This document shows, in pieces, positions 37,481-44,105 of a DNA stretch of 64,000 nt. The stretch spans positions 40,696-104,695 of the forward strand of contig NZ_KB895388.1 of the NCBI RefSeq assembly GCF_000374825.1, given 5' to 3'. The stretch is from Paenibacillus sanguinis 2301083 = DSM 16941 (GTDB lineage: Bacteria > Bacillota > Bacilli > Paenibacillales > Paenibacillaceae). The position numbers and the translations under genes are program-made. Under the pieces are notes generated by a model. That model was given only the letters and a program-made list of their open reading frames with translations. It was not told where the DNA came from and did no database searches. Each line of letters starts with the position of its first letter. Positions within the stretch are counted from its first letter, which is position 1.

Positions 37481-38437
37481 CTAAGCCAGCACGCTGGTCA
37501 TAACGAGCTTTAAAAAGCGCCGGTAGTCAGCTTCACAGGCCACCTTTACGTCCGGCAGGTCGTTCCAGACATGATGATGGCGGGAATCCATGACCGTCAT
37601 CCCCAGCGTCAATTTGCCCTGCGTCTCGACACCAACCTTTGCGGTAATGTACTGAACCAGTGTTGGATCGATGACGGCAGCAACCGCCATGGAATCAATC
37701 AATACACAATAGGATTCAAAGCCCCGGCCTACTACGAAGGATATCATTTTCCGCAGCACGTCAGCCTCCGCTCTTGGCGATGCCTCCAGCTCCAGCAGCT
37801 CCGTTTCGGTAAAGTTCACATCGAAGTGAGTCGATACGTCCAAGCCGATAGCCTGTAACGGGATACCCGACTTGAAGATCATTTCCGCGGCTTCCGGATC
37901 AACGTAAACGTTCCATTCGCTTTGCGGATTATCACCGGTAGCATTAGCCGTGGAGTATTTATTCAATCCATAGGAACCAGCAATGGCTGTGATGCTGGCG
38001 ATCATAGGTGCAATTTCCGGCGCCTTCATCAACGCCATCGCAATATTGGTTAAGGGACCAAGAGCAATCAAATGAATTTCGCCGGGATATTGCTTAACCT
38101 TCTCCACAATCAAATCAATGGCATGACCAGTATAGAGCGGGGTTGCCGGCTCTGGCAAATGCACTTCAGCCTGGCCGTCGGAGCCATGAGAGAATGGGTC
38201 TGAAGCCAAGTCGCGGACCAGCGGCTTGCCCATCCCTTTGGCAACAGGAATATGGGTGCGTCCCATCAATTCCATAATTTTAAGAGCATTGGCGCTCGTA
38301 ACGTCAATCGGATAATTGCCTGCAACCGTCGTAACTGCTTCAATTGACAGCTTATCGGATTTTAAAGCCAGAATAAGAGCCAGAGAATCGTCCATTCCCG
38401 GATCACAGTCGATAATTACTTTTTTCAATGATTTCAT
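37481..38437 (-). CDS. Inosine-uridine preferring nucleoside hydrolase
   Basis: Calcium-dependent enzyme that splits ribonucleosides into base and ribose. The 318-residue product has the signature VIIDCDPGMDDSLAL with the aspartate cluster for calcium near the N-terminus, and the conserved active-site and calcium-loop region AIAGSYGLNKYSTANATGD. Two starts are possible: the ATG at 38437 touches AAAGG, while the TTG at 38428 has normal spacing to AAAGGATG and gives MKKVIIDCDPGMDD. It is the last gene of an ABC-importer operon, so the imported substrate is inferred to be nucleosides or ribosides. Confidence 0.88.
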   Translation of the reverse strand: MKSLKKVIIDCDPGMDDSLALILALKSDKLSIEAVTTVAGNYPIDVTSANALKIMELMGRTHIPVAKGMGKPLVRDLASDPFSHGSDGQAEVHLPEPATPLYTGHAIDLIVEKVKQYPGEIHLIALGPLTNIAMALMKAPEIAPMIASITAIAGSYGLNKYSTANATGDNPQSEWNVYVDPEAAEMIFKSGIPLQAIGLDVSTHFDVNFTETELLELEASPRAEADVLRKMISFVVGRGFESYCVLIDSMAVAAVIDPTLVQYITAKVGVETQGKLTLGMTVMDSRHHHVWNDLPDVKVACEADYRRFLKLVMTSVLA

Positions 38438-38462
38438 CCTTTCAGGTGCCTTATCGAGATGA

Positions 38463-39296
38463 CTACTTCAAGCTGCCTTGAGTCAGCCCGTTAACCAGAT
38501 AACGCTGGAAGAATACCGTCAGCAATACGATCGGCAGGCTGGATACGACACCGCTTGCCGACATCAATCCGCGATCCAGACCTTTCTGACTGACAAACGT
38601 ACTGGTCAGAACCGGCATCGTTTTGGTCTCCTGTCCGGTTAGCGTGACGGCAAAGAGGAATTCATTCCAGCAAAAAATGAAGCAAATAAGTGCGGTTGCC
38701 GCGATCCCGGGCATAACAACAGGCAGCACAATCCGCCAGAAAGCATGCAGGCGCGAGCAACCGTCAATCATGGCCGCTTCCTCCATATCGGCTGGCAGCG
38801 AGGCAAAAAACGAACGCAGCAGCCAAATAACAAGTGCCATATTCAAGGCCGAATAAGCCGCGATGATGAGAAAATAAGTGTCCAGCATTTGTGTGCGAAA
38901 TGCCATCAGAAAGATCGGCACAATAACAACCACAGGCGGAATCATTCGGGTCAGCAGCAGCAAATTAGGCAGCAGCGTCCCGCCGACGCGGAAACGCTCG
39001 ATTCCATAAGCGGCCAGAGCTCCAAACACAACCGTAATCAGCGTGGCTGTTCCGGCAATCAGCAGACTATTCAGCAAGCTTGTCACAAAGTCAGGATGCC
39101 GAAACAGCTGTAGATATGCATCAAATACCGGGCTCTCCGGGAACCAGACGGGCGGAATTGCCATCTGATCTACGGGCCGTTTGATCGAAGTCAGGAATAC
39201 CCAAAGAATTGGCAGGGTAAAGAACACAAGAAACAGGCACAACACGGCGGTTCTCAGTCCCGTGCCTAGATTTCTGCGAATAGCTTTGGCCTTCAT
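38463..39296 (-). CDS. Carbohydrate-type ABC transporter permease (MalG-like)
   Basis: Second inner-membrane permease of a CUT1-family importer. The 277-residue product has six predicted helices and the EAA loop EEAAMIDGCSRLHAFWRIVL plus PVVMPG. Its ATG overlaps the stop of the upstream permease by one base (TAATG), suggesting translational coupling. No ATPase gene is in this operon; CUT1 importers commonly share an MsmX-like ATPase from elsewhere. Confidence 0.88.
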   Translation of the reverse strand: MKAKAIRRNLGTGLRTAVLCLFLVFFTLPILWVFLTSIKRPVDQMAIPPVWFPESPVFDAYLQLFRHPDFVTSLLNSLLIAGTATLITVVFGALAAYGIERFRVGGTLLPNLLLLTRMIPPVVVIVPIFLMAFRTQMLDTYFLIIAAYSALNMALVIWLLRSFFASLPADMEEAAMIDGCSRLHAFWRIVLPVVMPGIAATALICFIFCWNEFLFAVTLTGQETKTMPVLTSTFVSQKGLDRGLMSASGVVSSLPIVLLTVFFQRYLVNGLTQGSLK

Positions 39297-40177
39297 TATC
39301 TCGTCTTCCCTCCCCGGTTCGCCAAGCTGAGCAAGGCAAAAATCACGATTCCGACCACAATCATCACACCGGTCGAAACAGCAGATGCGTAACCCATATC
39401 ATAGCGGCTAAATGCAATCTTATAGTTGTAGATGGAGACCAACTCTGTTGCCGTTCCCGGGCCGCCACTGGTCAAAATATATACAAGATCAAATGTCCGC
39501 ATCGCATCCATGGCGCGCAGGATACCTACAGATAACATGCCCGGCAATACAAGCGGCAGCGTAATCCGCCAGAATTCCCGCCATTTGGATGCTCCATCCA
39601 TTTGCGAGGCTTCATATATCTCGTGTGAAATGCCCTGTAAGTTGGCGAGCAGAAGCAGCATAACAAACGGCGTCCACTGCCATACATCAGCCAGAATAAC
39701 CGAGAACATCGCCCAGCCGGGTTCAGTCAGCAGCCGCGACGGGTCAAAGGGAATGCCCAGCCAATCAAAGATAGGCCCAAGCGGTGTGAAGTCCGGCAAC
39801 AGGAACAAACGCCAGGCTACCCCGACCACTACAGGAACCATCATCATCGGAATCATAAATGCCACCTTGAAGATGGACTTGCCCCATACCCGGCCGTTCA
39901 ACAGCAATGCCAGTATCATGCCAAGAACCAATTCACCAGCTACAGCACCTAATGTGAACAGCATGCTTTTGCCTAACGAGTTGGTAAAGCTGCGGTCAGA
40001 CATCAACTGGATAAAGTTATCCAGCCCTGTAAAACGAACGCCCAGATCAGGGCGTTGAAGTGGATAAGAGAAAAAGCTGAGTCCGAGCGCTGCTCCGATC
40101 GGAATCAGCAACACAATCACAATAATGAGAACACCGGGCAGCACGACGCCCCATTTTTTCAGCGCTTTTGATGACAC
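39296..40177 (-). CDS. Sugar-type ABC transporter permease (MalF-like)
   Basis: First permease of the CUT1 importer, 293 residues, six predicted helices, with EASQMDGASKWREFWRITLP followed by LVLPG as the coupling EAA loop. GTG start with AGAGGGT upstream. It lies 4 nt after the solute-binding protein gene, in one operon. Confidence 0.88.
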   Translation of the reverse strand: MSSKALKKWGVVLPGVLIIVIVLLIPIGAALGLSFFSYPLQRPDLGVRFTGLDNFIQLMSDRSFTNSLGKSMLFTLGAVAGELVLGMILALLLNGRVWGKSIFKVAFMIPMMMVPVVVGVAWRLFLLPDFTPLGPIFDWLGIPFDPSRLLTEPGWAMFSVILADVWQWTPFVMLLLLANLQGISHEIYEASQMDGASKWREFWRITLPLVLPGMLSVGILRAMDAMRTFDLVYILTSGGPGTATELVSIYNYKIAFSRYDMGYASAVSTGVMIVVGIVIFALLSLANRGGKTR

Positions 40178-40181
40178 GATT

Positions 40182-41534
40182 CTAATACCCTCTGGAGCTC
40201 ATGAGCTCGTCATATTCCTCAGCCGCCTGCTGAAGTGCATCTTCAGCCGATTGCTCTCCGTTCAGGAAGCGGGAAACAGCACTTGGCAGAATATCATTGG
40301 TCACGGTCGCCCCTTCAGGAATGAGCGGCAATGGCTCAAGGCGGAAGGAATTCATAATATCCGCATGTGGCTTATAGAAGCTGTATTCGGAAGCCAGGGT
40401 GCCTGTAAGTGCAGAAGTTCGTGCCGGAATATTGCCAACCGGAGCCGCCTTCTCCATCATTTCCTGACTAGTTGCAAACTCAATCCAGTCGAACGCCTCC
40501 TCCTTCAAGTCCGAGGAGCCGGCAACCACAAATCCGTACGGCAGGTAGAAGCGTTTCACGTCTGCCGTGTTCTCATCTACACCCGGAATGGCTGAGAAAC
40601 CAACCTTGCCAACGACTTTGGATTGATTAGGGTCTTGAGCGACCTGGGCAATCGTCGTGGCCATTTCCGCCATAGCGCTGCGTCCTTGCAGGAATTCACC
40701 TGAAGCATCGGACCATCCATATTGCTTGGATGCAGCCGACGTGAACTGGAACAGCTCCTTCAGATCGTTAAGCGCCTTTACACCCGCTTCGTTGTTGAAT
40801 TGCTGCTTGTAATCCGCGTCGTACAGATCTCCACCGTAATTAAAGAGACGATTGTAGAAAGCGAAGCCCAGCAAAATGCTCTTCTCGCCCATCAGGGTTA
40901 CGCCGCTTAAGTTTTCATCTGGACGATTGAAAAATTCAGCGATTTGCTTGTACTGCTCCATGGTAGCTGGAGGGGCCAGTTCATAACCGTATTTCTCCCG
41001 GAAGGCCGCCTTCTCTTGCTCATCCTCGAACAGGTCCGTCCGGTAAAGAATACCGTGGGTTTCATTCATATAAGGCACGAAATACAACTCGTTGTTGGCG
41101 CCAAAATAGGCATTTTCGATACCTGGAAAATCGTCCAGCTCCAGTTCGGCCAGTTTAGCCTTATCTGTGCTAACAGGTACGATATAGTTCGGTACTTGCA
41201 GTTCCGGCACCCAACCGATTGGCACATACGCCAAGTCAAAATCAGCCGACCCGGAGGTGAATTTCAGCGTCAATTGCTGATGATATTGATCATAAGGCAA
41301 CTCCACTAAGTTGACCTTTACGCCAGTTTTAGCCTCAAAATCAGGAATAATACTCTTGAACGCGTCAGCGTGTGAGCTACTTTCCGCCACAATCGTCAAG
41401 GTTTTGGACTCTCCGGCATTCGAGTTGCCTGCAGCTCCCTCACCAGTCGATGCGGAATTGCCTGAGCATGCGCTAAGAACGACCGTTAAGCCGAGCACAA
41501 GCGACATCATCCATCCCATTTTCTTTTTGTTCAT
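40182..41534 (-). CDS. Extracellular solute-binding lipoprotein (CUT1 type)
   Basis: Substrate-binding lipoprotein of the importer. The product (about 450 residues) has a signal peptide with lipobox VLSAC (Cys about 23), a G/N/A-rich linker, and the family-1 fold: FKSIIPDFEAKTGVKVNLVE, GSADFDLAYVPIGWVP and NELYFVPYMNETHGILYR. The ATG at 41534 has GAGGAG about 10 nt upstream (the frame opens at 41552). Substrate is inferred from the linked nucleoside hydrolase, not from the sequence itself. First gene of the operon. Confidence 0.88.
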   Translation of the reverse strand: MNKKKMGWMMSLVLGLTVVLSACSGNSASTGEGAAGNSNAGESKTLTIVAESSSHADAFKSIIPDFEAKTGVKVNLVELPYDQYHQQLTLKFTSGSADFDLAYVPIGWVPELQVPNYIVPVSTDKAKLAELELDDFPGIENAYFGANNELYFVPYMNETHGILYRTDLFEDEQEKAAFREKYGYELAPPATMEQYKQIAEFFNRPDENLSGVTLMGEKSILLGFAFYNRLFNYGGDLYDADYKQQFNNEAGVKALNDLKELFQFTSAASKQYGWSDASGEFLQGRSAMAEMATTIAQVAQDPNQSKVVGKVGFSAIPGVDENTADVKRFYLPYGFVVAGSSDLKEEAFDWIEFATSQEMMEKAAPVGNIPARTSALTGTLASEYSFYKPHADIMNSFRLEPLPLIPEGATVTNDILPSAVSRFLNGEQSAEDALQQAAEEYDELMSSRGY

Positions 41535-41562
41535 TTCTGCCCCACTCCTCATGTCGTTTACA

Positions 41563-41581
41563 ATGTAAGATTAGCTTACAT
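41563..41581. promoter_or_regulatory. 19-bp perfect palindrome in the SBP/AraC intergenic region
   Basis: ATGTAAG-attag-CTTACAT, 7-bp arms with 5-nt centre, 28 nt upstream of the SBP start. A second 10-bp palindrome, AAACGCGTTT (41635-41644), is 53 nt away. Both lie between divergent genes, so they are candidate operators for the AraC-type protein or another regulator. Confidence 0.55.
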
Positions 41582-41634
41582 AAAACCATTATTTATTGCG
41601 GTTTTTTGAAGCAACTGATAGGATAGTACCAATA

Positions 41635-41644
41635 AAACGCGTTT
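41635..41644. promoter_or_regulatory. AAACGCGTTT palindrome upstream of the AraC gene
   Basis: A perfect 10-bp palindrome in the divergent promoter region; the central CG and A/T arms resemble LacI-family operators. It is not a full catabolite-responsive element, as the central positions do not fit. Function inferred only. Confidence 0.3.
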
Positions 41645-41709
41645 CAAAGTACCCCAATTCGGCCGCTTTTTTTCATTATTCGGCTAACCTATGCTTTTGG
41701 AGGCCCAAT

Positions 41710-42459
41710 ATGGATAAATTATTGTTTCTGTTTCACACAAAACATTCCAAAAACACCTATATACAGATGCACCACCACGAATGCTACGAATTGGTCTATT
41801 ATTTCAGTGGCAACGGAATAACCAATATCGGCTCAGATAGTTACAACATCAAGCCCGGGAGCTTTGCTTTCATTGCTCCGCGAGTCCTGCATGACGAAAA
41901 GCATGATGCCGAATCCGAGCTGCTTTTCATTGGCTTTCACAGCCAGCAGGATTTCGCCATTCGGTATGGCAACAAGCTGTTTGAAGATGACGAGAAGCAG
42001 ACGATCCGCCAGCTACTCCTGCGGATGGAACATGAATTTAATGAGCAGCAGGAAGGATATTTTGGGATGTTGAATCTGCTTGTTTCGGAGCTTACCACGC
42101 AGGTTCAACGACTATCCCAGTGCAATAAGCCGGTTCGCCCATATGGCGAAAGGCTGCAATACGTCATCAACTTTATGGACGAGCATTTCCGGCAACCGTT
42201 ATCCGTAGAGACACTGGCGAAAATGTCCGGTTATAGCTACGACCGCTTCCGGCATCTTTTTAAGGAAACGGCGGGCGTTCCGCCCCAACAGTATTTGCAG
42301 CGCAAACGGCTGGAGTACGCGAAGCTGATGTTGCTGCGAACCCAGCTTCCCGTTTCCGAAATAGCGCAAAAGTCTGGTTTCGTTAAGGATTCCCAATTTT
42401 GCACCATTTTTAAACGGGAAACCGGTCTGACACCGCTTAAATTCAGGAAAGCAAATTAG
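41710..42459 (+). CDS. AraC-family transcription regulator with cupin-like sensor domain
   Basis: Probable activator of the divergent importer operon. The product (about 249 residues) starts at the ATG at 41710, which has GGAGG 6 nt upstream; the frame opening at 41596 has no such site. The N-terminal domain has the cupin-like MHHHECYELVYYFSG, SYNIKPGSFAFIAPRVLHDE; the C-terminal domain has two helix-turn-helix motifs (QPLSVETLAKMSGYSYDRFR, LPVSEIAQKSGFVKDSQFC). Regulation of the divergent operon is inferred from the arrangement. Confidence 0.88.
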   Translation: MDKLLFLFHTKHSKNTYIQMHHHECYELVYYFSGNGITNIGSDSYNIKPGSFAFIAPRVLHDEKHDAESELLFIGFHSQQDFAIRYGNKLFEDDEKQTIRQLLLRMEHEFNEQQEGYFGMLNLLVSELTTQVQRLSQCNKPVRPYGERLQYVINFMDEHFRQPLSVETLAKMSGYSYDRFRHLFKETAGVPPQQYLQRKRLEYAKLMLLRTQLPVSEIAQKSGFVKDSQFCTIFKRETGLTPLKFRKAN

Positions 42460-42463
42460 TTAT

Positions 42464-42505
42464 ATTGCAAACGGACCGCTTCGCAAGAGAAGCGGTCCGT
42501 GCAAT
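42464..42505. terminator. Strong symmetric hairpin between the AraC gene and the next gene
   Basis: ACGGACCGCTTC pairs perfectly with GAAGCGGTCCGT over a 6-nt loop, extended by ATTGCA/TGCAAT. It lacks a U-tract, and lies between convergent genes, so it may block read-through from either side. Confidence 0.55.
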
Positions 42506-42530
42506 GAACGGCTGCTTGCCGTGCCCCATA

Positions 42531-42941
42531 TTAACGAGTAAACGGCATGAGTACAAAATAACTTAAGGTGGATACGATGCCAAGCCCAATCCCCCAGGCT
42601 CCGGATGTCTTTTGGCCTTGATTATAGGCGTAGAAGCCCATCACTGCCGCTAGCGGGCCCAGTATGATCGACCACATGAACAATGAGACGATCCCCAAGC
42701 CTACACCGACATAACCCACCGTACGTCCCGTTTGGCCTGCCTGCACGGGTTCATGTGAGTCTGTATCACGGGCCTCACGTTCAGTCCGCCCATCGCCAAT
42801 AACATTGCCGCTGTACGTTCCCGCCGGCGTTACCTCGGCAGCGTATTCTTCCAGATGCTGTCGATCCGCTTTACGGGGATAATCCACGCGTTCTTTGTCC
42901 GCCGAAGACGGGTTCGGCTTGTCATGTTTGGATTCAGTCAT
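42531..42941 (-). CDS. Small membrane protein with DUF4190-like helices
   Basis: Function unknown. The product (about 136 residues) from the ATG at 42941 (AAAGGAGGT 8 nt upstream; a closer ATG at 42947 is too near it) has a charged, acidic N-terminal half and two C-terminal helices (GYVGVGLGIVSLFMWSIILG, GLGIVSTLSYFVLM) separated by MGFYAYNQGQKTSGAWGIG. This helix arrangement is seen in DUF4190-type proteins. Monocistronic in appearance. Confidence 0.6.
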   Translation of the reverse strand: MTESKHDKPNPSSADKERVDYPRKADRQHLEEYAAEVTPAGTYSGNVIGDGRTEREARDTDSHEPVQAGQTGRTVGYVGVGLGIVSLFMWSIILGPLAAVMGFYAYNQGQKTSGAWGIGLGIVSTLSYFVLMPFTR

Positions 42942-42964
42942 TCCCATTTACCTCCTTTCTGGCT

Positions 42965-43201
42965 TTACGAATATGCTGCTGCTTTAGGCTCAAAAGTGTG
43001 GCAACAGGTGGCGGAAGATGTAGATGCCTCAGACTGATGCTGCGTGTCAAAGCTCTCACCTGCAAATTCTTCCTGATAACGGTTGTCCGCATGTCGGTCG
43101 ATATCAATCATGATGACATCGGCGTTGCATACGTTTTTTTCTCCCCAATAGCTGCAGTTGGCTACACTGCATTTAACCATCGGTTTATCGCCATTTGGCA
43201 T
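42965..43201 (-). CDS. DUF1540 family cysteine-rich small protein
   Basis: Function unknown. The product (78 residues) starts at the ATG at 43201 with GAGGTG 6 nt upstream. Cysteines are arranged C-x5-C (KCSVANCSYWGE), C (NVCNAD), then CC near the C-terminus (SATCCHTFEP), the DUF1540 pattern, which suggests metal binding. The segment DVIMIDIDRHADN lies between. Lies between two other small genes on the same strand. Confidence 0.75.
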   Translation of the reverse strand: MPNGDKPMVKCSVANCSYWGEKNVCNADVIMIDIDRHADNRYQEEFAGESFDTQHQSEASTSSATCCHTFEPKAAAYS

Positions 43202-43270
43202 ATTGATCACCTCGGATAACATTTTCCCCGCTTGGACCATGCCTTATGCAATTTCCCACTTAGTAAATGG

Positions 43271-43306
43271 TACAAAAAAAAAGATGCCGCTCCGGCATCC
43301 TTTGTA
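43271..43306 (-). terminator. Terminator after the DUF3907 gene
   Basis: GATGCCG pairs with CGGCATC around CTC, extended by TACAAA/TTTGTA, and followed on the minus strand by a run of nine T. It lies 20 nt after the stop at 43327. Confidence 0.85.
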
Positions 43307-43326
43307 CACTTCGATTATGCTGCTAT

Positions 43327-43833
43327 TTAACTGGAGGCCGCCTTCTTCAGGCGAAGCTGGGTCAAATAATCACTCTCATAGTAAGCCAGGTCATCACGTA
43401 ATTCCTCAAAAATACTAGTAATCTCCAAAATAATGTCCCGCACCGGTCGCACCGGCTTCTTGCGAAAGCGAATCGCATCCTGCCCGGTATAAGCATATCT
43501 GCCATCCTCAGCGTAACATTCGTGTTTGGGGTAGAAGAACGTATTCACACAATCATGATACACCTGATATAAGACTTTCTCGGCAGCTTCTTCATCAAAA
43601 GTACCACGCCTCAGAGCTATCCCCAGCTTCTCATAGCAAACCTCCGAGAAAACCAGGAGATGTCGTAAATCCGATAAAAATCCGGAATAAAACAATATTG
43701 TCTCCTCATTCTCTTCTGTAAACTGTGTTAATGAAAAATGATTCAAGAAAGCTTCGAGTTTACCCTTCGCGCTGTTGAGCTTTTGCCTCGTGGCTTCACA
43801 CAGCGGCCTGATGTTGTTATTGGCTTGTGGCAT
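43327..43833 (-). CDS. DUF3907 family protein (YpuI-like)
   Basis: Function unknown. The 168-residue product is helical and cysteine-poor, with IRPLCEATRQKLNSAKGKLE, FLSDLRHLLVFSEVCYEKLG and HDCVNTFFYPKHECYAEDGR. The last segment and the DLAYYESDYLTQLR end match the DUF3907 family (B. subtilis YpuI) as I recall it. No transmembrane segment. GGAG is 10 nt before the ATG. Assignment is by recollection of the family, so moderate. Confidence 0.6.
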   Translation of the reverse strand: MPQANNNIRPLCEATRQKLNSAKGKLEAFLNHFSLTQFTEENEETILFYSGFLSDLRHLLVFSEVCYEKLGIALRRGTFDEEAAEKVLYQVYHDCVNTFFYPKHECYAEDGRYAYTGQDAIRFRKKPVRPVRDIILEITSIFEELRDDLAYYESDYLTQLRLKKAASS

Positions 43834-43944
43834 GCGTACGATTCTCCTTCACTTGTAGTGATCGGTATGCTCATGTCAGTGGTTGATTTTTGTTGAAAAC
43901 ATCGTAACACAATTCATGAAAATACGATATCCCTTGAGTGCGTA

Positions 43945-44033
43945 TTCAAAAAGTTGGGTTAGCAGGACCAAGAAGGTTGGATGAAGCCAGAGAACAGCTT
44001 CGTTCTGGGAAGACGACTTTTTGAACATCCTCT
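43945..44033. repeat. Short inverted-repeat element with internal hairpin
   Basis: Bounded by TTCAAAAAGT (43945-43954) and its perfect inverse ACTTTTTGAA (44016-44025), total 81 bp plus the ACATCCTCT tail. The inner part carries CCAGA(g)AAC...GTTCTGG, a stem around the loop AGCTTC. The right half (43992-44033) matches 11229-11270 at 41 of 42 positions. No transposase gene is present, so it resembles a MITE or palindromic unit. Confidence 0.75.
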
Positions 44034-44105
44034 TTAAGGAATAAAATTGGCTGGTTCACCTCACGCTATAGCCAATACCACTAACCCTTGTAGGAGGTCT
44101 TGTCG

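Noticed and set aside
41620..41660. Catabolite-responsive element near AAACGCGTTT
   Set aside because: The central bases do not fit the TGNAANCGNTNNCA consensus, so only a LacI-type palindrome is reported.
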